Shown: piece by piece, positions 59,519 through 64,000 of the stretch | Layout of the letters: every line of letters starts with the position of its first letter | Position numbering within the stretch: position 1 is the stretch's first letter | DNA from: DATARR01 sp036376245 | GTDB lineage: Bacteria; Acidobacteriota; Thermoanaerobaculia; Multivoradales; UBA5704 | NCBI GenBank assembly: GCA_036376245.1 | Contig: DASVAS010000069.1 | Span: forward strand, 62,001-126,000 | Reading direction: 5' to 3' | Length of the DNA: 64,000 nucleotides | Notes under the pieces: generated by a model | What the model was told of the DNA's origin: nothing | Databases searched by the model: none | What the model saw: only the letters and a program-made list of their open reading frames with translations | Position numbers and translations under genes: made by a program

Positions 59519-60918
59519 ACCGTCACCTCCTCGCACGCGCAGACGCGTTCGATGATCTCCTCCTGCTGCGGCAGGACGCCGCCCATGTGGCGGACGCCCT
59601 CGATCACCGGCAGCGGGTGGGCGCCGCAGCGGGAGAGCGCCAGCCGCAGCTCGTCCTCGAGCTGTCCCTCGCTGGCCTCCACCACCACGAACCGGCGGAT
59701 GTGGCCGAGATGGGGCTGGAGGAGCTTGATCGGGAACGGCCACAGGGTGACGGGCCGGAACAGGCCGATCTTCGCCCCTTCGGCGCGCAGCACCTCGACG
59801 GCTCCCTTGGCCATCCGCGCCGGCGTGTTGCAGGCCACGATCACCGTCTCGGCGTCGTCCATGTGGAAGAGGTCGGCCCGCTGCTCGGCCGCGGCCATCC
59901 GCCCGTACTTGTCCAGCAGATGGAGGTTGTGGTTTTCGAGGTCGGTCTCCGAGAGATAGATCGAGCAGACCAGGTTGCGGCGGTGCTCGCGGTCCCCCCA
60001 GACGGCCCAGGCCGGCAGGCCGGGCTTGATCAGGAAGGGCGGGAGCTGGACCTTGCCCGTCATCTGTCCCAGGTAGCCGTCGCCGAGGATCACCACCGGA
60101 TTGCGGTACTTGAACGCCAGGTCGAAGGCCGCCATGGTGAGATCCAGCATCTCCTGCGGCGTCGACGGCGCGAAGACGATCGCGTGGGTGTTGCCGTGGC
60201 CGAGGCCGCGGCAGGCGAGCTTGATGTCCGTCTGCTCGGGCGCGATGTTGCCGAGTCCCGGCCCGCCGCGCATGACGTTGATGAAGACCCCCGGCAGCTC
60301 GGCGCCGATCATGTAGGAGAGGCCTTCCAGCATCAGGCTGAAGCCCGGCGAGGAGGTGAAGGTCATGCACCGCAGCCCCGCGCCGCCGCAGCCGTAGATG
60401 TGGTTGACCGTCGCCACCTCGGAGACCGCCTGGAGGAACACTCCGTCGAGCTTGGGCAGGAGCTTCGCCATCAGCTCGGCGCCCTCGGTGGACGGCGTGA
60501 TCGGATAGCCGAAGAAGTGCCGGCACCCGGCGAGCAGCGCGCCGATGGCCGCGGCGTAGTTGCCCTTGACCACCAGCGGCTCGAACCGTGGCAGCGGCAG
60601 GATCTCGTCCGGGATGTCCACCGGCACGGGCGCCGTGGTGCGGCGCTCGCCGAACAGGTGGGCGGGATCGCGGAGATCCGTGTCGGCGGGCTCCGGCATG
60701 AGCCCGTACGGCTCCGGGCAGGCCGTCATGCAGAGGCCGCACCCGTTGCAGGCCTCGAGATCGAGACTGATGGGGATCAGCCCGGTGAGCGGGTTGATCT
60801 CCGTGCCGAGCGAGATGCAGTGCTTGGGACAGGCTTCGATGCAGCGGCCGCACCCCTTGCAGTATTCCGGCAGGACGAAGGGCATGGGCCGCTCCGTGGA
60901 TTGAACGCTTTGAGCCAT
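59515..60918 (-). CDS. 2-oxoacid:ferredoxin oxidoreductase alpha subunit with N-terminal ferredoxin
   Basis: A 467-residue protein. The N terminus has two [4Fe-4S] motifs (CKGCGRCIEACPKHC and CNGCGLCMTACPEP), a fused delta-type ferredoxin domain. The alpha core follows (GYPITPSTEGAE, EVATVNHIYGCGGAGLRCMTFTSSPG, RGGPGLGN). The substrate might be branched-chain (VOR) or 2-oxoglutarate (KOR); I cannot separate them. The ATG at 60918 has AAAGGGGG 7 bases upstream. The gene follows the aminotransferase by 31 bases, hinting at amino acid to acyl-CoA flow. Confidence 0.88.
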   Translation of the reverse strand: MAQSVQSTERPMPFVLPEYCKGCGRCIEACPKHCISLGTEINPLTGLIPISLDLEACNGCGLCMTACPEPYGLMPEPADTDLRDPAHLFGERRTTAPVPVDIPDEILPLPRFEPLVVKGNYAAAIGALLAGCRHFFGYPITPSTEGAELMAKLLPKLDGVFLQAVSEVATVNHIYGCGGAGLRCMTFTSSPGFSLMLEGLSYMIGAELPGVFINVMRGGPGLGNIAPEQTDIKLACRGLGHGNTHAIVFAPSTPQEMLDLTMAAFDLAFKYRNPVVILGDGYLGQMTGKVQLPPFLIKPGLPAWAVWGDREHRRNLVCSIYLSETDLENHNLHLLDKYGRMAAAEQRADLFHMDDAETVIVACNTPARMAKGAVEVLRAEGAKIGLFRPVTLWPFPIKLLQPHLGHIRRFVVVEASEGQLEDELRLALSRCGAHPLPVIEGVRHMGGVLPQQEEIIERVCACEEVTV

Positions 60919-60949
60919 CTGAAACCCCCTTTCGAACACGAGCGGGAGA

Positions 60950-62245
60950 TCAGGCCGCCACTTTCCTCCCGATCACCATCCCCAGCCTCCGGATCCCCTC
61001 TTCGATCAGCTCCGGCGTGCAGTAGGAGAAGTTCAGGCGCATCGTGCGCGCTCCGCCGCCGTTGGCGTGGAAGGAATCGCCGGGCACGAACGCCACCTTC
61101 TCCTTCAGCGCGTCGGCCAGCAGGGCCTTGGAATCCATGCCCTCGGGCAGCGTGGCCCACAGGAACAGCCCGCCGCTGGGACGCGTCCACAGGACGTCCG
61201 GCGGGAAATAGCGGTCCATGGCCTTCAGCATCGCGTCCCGGCGCTCGCCGTAGACCGTGCGGATGCGGCGCACGTGGCGGTCCAGGAAGCCGCCCCGGGC
61301 CACCTCGTAGGCCACCATCTGGCCGAAGGTGCTGGTGTGGAGGTCCGCCCCCTGCTTCATCTGCACCAGCCGGAACATCACCTCCTCCGGCGCCACGACC
61401 CAACCCAGGCGCAGGCCCGGCGCCAGCGTCTTCGAGAGCGTGCCGAGATAGATCACGTCGCCGTGGAAGGGCCGGCCGGTCTCGTTGCCGTGGTAGACGG
61501 CGTCGAGCTTGACCAGCGGCGGCAGGTGCTCCCCCTCGTAGCGGAGCTGACCGTAGGGATCGTCCTCGACGATGGGCACGCCGTAGTGGCTGGCGAGCTC
61601 CACCAGCCGCCAGCGCCGCTCCAGGGAGAGCGTCACCCCCGCCGGGTTCTGGAAGTTCGGCAGGATGTACATGAACTTCGGACCGGCCCGCAGCGCGTCC
61701 TCCAGCAGGTCGGTGCGCAGGCCGTCGTCGTCGATGGGCACGGTGATGTAGCGGGCCTGGTAGGCGGTGAACGCCTGGAGGGCTCCCATGTAGGTCGGCT
61801 GCTCGGTGAGGATGCGGTCGCCCGAGTTGATGAACAGCTTGCCGAGCAGATCGAGCCCCTGCTGCGAGCCCGAGGTGATGAGGATGTTGGCCGGCGTGAC
61901 CTCGATCCCGTAGCGGGCCATGTGGCGGCAGAGCAGCTCCCGCAAGGGCAGATAGCCCTCGGTGGGACCGTACTGGAGAGCGTTGCGGCCGTGCTCGGTG
62001 ACGACCCGGTCGGCGGCGGCCCGGATCTCGTCCAGCGGGAAGACCTCGGGAGCCGGCAGCCCGCCGGCGAAGGAGATGATCTCCGGGTCCGCCGTCAGCT
62101 TGAGCAGCTCGCGGATGGCCGAGCTCGTCATCCCCTGCGTGCGCAGGGCGAAGCGGTCGCTCCAGGGAGTCTCCGCGGACGTTTGGGGAAGTCCCATCGG
62201 GAGCACCGACGGGCCGAAGGCAACCAGATCCTGATCGAAGTCCAT
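60950..62245 (-). CDS. PLP-dependent aminotransferase (LysN/MocR-like class)
   Basis: A 431-residue fold-type I aminotransferase resembling 2-aminoadipate transaminase and AraT/MocR-C enzymes. Blocks visible are SFAGGLPAPEVFP (~57), YGPTEGYLPLRELL, SGSQQGLDLLGKLF, PNFQNPAGVTLS, IVEDDPYGQLRY and the PLP-lysine site LGTLSKTLAPGLRLGW. There is no DNA-binding N domain. The ATG at 62245 follows AAAGGAGG. It probably supplies 2-oxoacids to the downstream oxidoreductase. Confidence 0.88.
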   Translation of the reverse strand: MDFDQDLVAFGPSVLPMGLPQTSAETPWSDRFALRTQGMTSSAIRELLKLTADPEIISFAGGLPAPEVFPLDEIRAAADRVVTEHGRNALQYGPTEGYLPLRELLCRHMARYGIEVTPANILITSGSQQGLDLLGKLFINSGDRILTEQPTYMGALQAFTAYQARYITVPIDDDGLRTDLLEDALRAGPKFMYILPNFQNPAGVTLSLERRWRLVELASHYGVPIVEDDPYGQLRYEGEHLPPLVKLDAVYHGNETGRPFHGDVIYLGTLSKTLAPGLRLGWVVAPEEVMFRLVQMKQGADLHTSTFGQMVAYEVARGGFLDRHVRRIRTVYGERRDAMLKAMDRYFPPDVLWTRPSGGLFLWATLPEGMDSKALLADALKEKVAFVPGDSFHANGGGARTMRLNFSYCTPELIEEGIRRLGMVIGRKVAA

Positions 62246-62363
62246 GCCCCCCTCCTTTGAGGAACCGACGATCCGATTCTGAAGAGGAGCCCGGCGGACC
62301 GCCACACGCGGAAGGAGAGGTGGAGAACCCGCCCCATGGGAGGGGTGGAGGCTGGGGCGTCCT

Positions 62364-62547
62364 GCCCTTCGAAACCTCACCCTCGGTCCCTCTCCCATCT
62401 CCCTGCCGCCCGCCCCCGGGCGAGGGAGGGCCCTGCGATCCAGGTTTTCAGAGCTCGGCAAGATCGCTGACTCATCGTTCCCCCTCTCCTGGGGAGGGAG
62501 GGCGGGAGGGGTCAGGAGAGGGGCCAGGGGGTGAGGTCTCGCAGGGC
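62364..62547. repeat. ~180-bp palindromic dispersed element, copy B
   Basis: Second copy of the element at 42864-43043, with ends GCCCTTCGAAACCTCACC and GGTGAGGTCTCGCAGGGC and the shared core CAAGATCGCTGACTCATCG. It occupies half of the 384-base gap between the aminotransferase and the PDZ-like gene; the rest (62246-62363, 62548-62629) shows nothing I can name beyond leader sequence. Confidence 0.8.
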
Positions 62548-62629
62548 ATGCCGCCGCCAGGGCAACTCCACATTGAGGACTTCTCCCCTATCCCTACGTT
62601 CCCTCCCTGATGCGCGGAGGGACGCCCCC

Positions 62630-64000
62630 ATGGAGCTGACGAAAACCACCGACACCCCGAGATCCGGATTGCAGACCCGCCACTCCCCGGAAACCGGCCT
62701 GGAGGTCACCTGGATCGAGTGGGACAGCCCCTTCCGGGCCACTTCCCTGCGGCCGGGCGACATCCTCACCGCCGTCAACGGCAGGCGCGTCGGCAAGGGA
62801 GGCGTCGGCAAGGGGGAGGAGGAGCTCGATCCGGACCGGGCTCCCGGCGGCCTTCAGGAGACGAAGACCTGGACGGATGCGGGGCTGCGGCCGGGCGACT
62901 CCGTCACGCTGGAGGCGGAGCGCGACGGCGAGTTCCTCGTCGCCGCCGCGCCCCTGGGAGCCGAGAGCTTCTACTACACGGCCGAAGGCCGCAGGGCCAT
63001 GGCCCCCGGCGGTCCCGAAAGGATGACCAACGACGGCTTCAGCGGCCCCTGGGCGGGCTGGTACGAGACCAAGGTCAAGGACTGGTCCTGGCTCCTGTAC
63101 AAGGGCTGGCGCCAGACTTTCAACACCCGCCAGACGCTCGCCGAGCACCTGGCCGAGCGGGAGCGGGTGGACTTCGCGGTCGAGCGGTTCCCCGGCCTCT
63201 TCTCCGAGACCCTCCGCCGCGACTGGGAGGCTGTGAAGGAGCTCCTCCAGGGCACGCTCTGGCCGGCCGAATCCATCGACCTCGGCTACCGCCAGCAGCA
63301 GGAGCGCCTGGCCGAGCGCGTCGCCGAAGCCGGCAGGCAGGCCGAGCTGGCGTTCGTGGCGGGCCTCGCCGCCGCCGTCGCCGCCCCCTTCCCGGCCCCG
63401 GACCCGCTGCGCGACCGGCCCGAGGACTATGCGGGGCGGATCGTCAAGATCGACAACGTCACCATGCGCTCGCTGCGCTCCGACGCCGGCCACCCCTGGT
63501 TCATCCCCGGCGACCCGCAGAGCGGCTTCTACTTCCTCGACGGCCACTCGCCCGAGAACCGGGCCCTGTTCGCCGCCCAGCACGAATACGCGAAACGGGT
63601 CTCCAACAGCTTTCCGGAGCGCTACCGGTTCTACTGCTCCCTGCTCGACGAGCCCCGCCGCACCAAGCTCGACGGCCGGGTGATCACCGGCCTCAAGGTC
63701 CGCCTGCTCGCCGCCAGCATCGGCGACGCCTGCTTCGTAGACCTGACCCGGCTGGAGGGGCGCGCGCCGTTCGCCGGCTTCGAGCTGCTCGACCAGGGGC
63801 CGCTCGCCATGCCGGCGGACGACGCTCCTCCGGAAAGTGTGCTGCGGGTCTTCTTCGAAGCCGCCAAGCAGGGCCGGCAGGACCTCTGGATCGCCCTGTT
63901 CGCCAACTTCCGGCTCACCGAGTCGGCCTCCGGCATCCGCATTGTCGAGCCCACTCGCGGCGCCAGCGAGCGCGACGTCTACTACCAGTGGGACAACGCC
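62630..64000 (+). CDS. PDZ-like protein, 3' end beyond window
   Basis: 457 codons are open to the window edge with no stop. GGAGGG lies ~9 bases before the ATG. Two PDZ-like segments near the start (SPFRATSLRPGDILTAVNGRRVGK ~28-51; AGLRPGDSVTLEAERDGEF ~85) suggest a peptide-binding scaffold. No signal peptide. The remainder (WYETKVKDWSW, RIVKIDNVTMRSL, GFYFLDGHSPENR) matches no family I know. The gene is partial, so total length is unknown. Confidence 0.7.
   Translation, partial: MELTKTTDTPRSGLQTRHSPETGLEVTWIEWDSPFRATSLRPGDILTAVNGRRVGKGGVGKGEEELDPDRAPGGLQETKTWTDAGLRPGDSVTLEAERDGEFLVAAAPLGAESFYYTAEGRRAMAPGGPERMTNDGFSGPWAGWYETKVKDWSWLLYKGWRQTFNTRQTLAEHLAERERVDFAVERFPGLFSETLRRDWEAVKELLQGTLWPAESIDLGYRQQQERLAERVAEAGRQAELAFVAGLAAAVAAPFPAPDPLRDRPEDYAGRIVKIDNVTMRSLRSDAGHPWFIPGDPQSGFYFLDGHSPENRALFAAQHEYAKRVSNSFPERYRFYCSLLDEPRRTKLDGRVITGLKVRLLAASIGDACFVDLTRLEGRAPFAGFELLDQGPLAMPADDAPPESVLRVFFEAAKQGRQDLWIALFANFRLTESASGIRIVEPTRGASERDVYYQWDNA

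Overview
The window is G+C-rich DNA from a Gram-negative bacterium. Outer-membrane barrels (a porin and a FadL-type protein), many secreted Zn peptidases, FHA/GAF cyclases with a Ser/Thr kinase, and a ferredoxin-fused 2-oxoacid:ferredoxin oxidoreductase together suggest Acidobacteriota (Thermoanaerobaculia-like). That assignment is an inference from gene content only.

Left end (1-6.65 kb) is an accessory block, visibly less G+C-rich than the rest. It holds a TauE/SafE permease, three toxin-antitoxin remnants, a two-gene Hachiman anti-phage system (hamA-hamB) and a frameshifted IS110-type transposase fragment. Degenerate copies of one repeat lie at both ends (24-71 and 6571-6643).

6.65-13.66 kb is a molybdenum operon on the minus strand: modA-modB-modC, a methyltransferase, both subunits of a molybdenum storage protein (mosB, mosA), an ABC-2 ATPase/permease pair and a DUF486 membrane protein. 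13.8-23 kb is housekeeping: VOC protein, MscS channel, GNAT, DUF885 and M28 peptidases, an S1-domain RNA-binding protein and a DUF5715-LysM protein.

23-33 kb is a compact minus-strand run: porin, cupredoxin, receptor-like Ser/Thr kinase, GAF-HD-GYP, FHA-GAF-class III cyclase, RecF-like ATPase, DUF4276 Toprim-like protein. The last three overlap or nearly abut. A phased A-tract tandem array and a sigma54-type promoter with a small membrane protein lie upstream.

33-43 kb holds a flavin reductase, MFS exporter, polysaccharide deacetylase, Usp protein, a MacAB-like efflux operon interrupted by an antiparallel nucleotidyltransferase pair, and the AmmeMemo A/B pair. 43-53.2 kb is a Wsp-like chemosensory operon (two MCPs, two CheW-like proteins, CheA-REC, CheB, REC-GGDEF, CheR-TPR) whose likely output is c-di-GMP. 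The MCPs carry a Cache-like domain at the cytoplasmic C terminus.

53.3-64 kb contains FadL, a STAS protein, an M20 peptidase, tRNA-Pro(CGG), an Rpn nuclease, the two-gene 2-oxoacid:ferredoxin oxidoreductase, a MocR/LysN-like aminotransferase and a partial PDZ protein running off the window. Two palindromic repeat families (a 9-nt-unit hairpin and a ~180-bp element with inverted ends) each occur twice.
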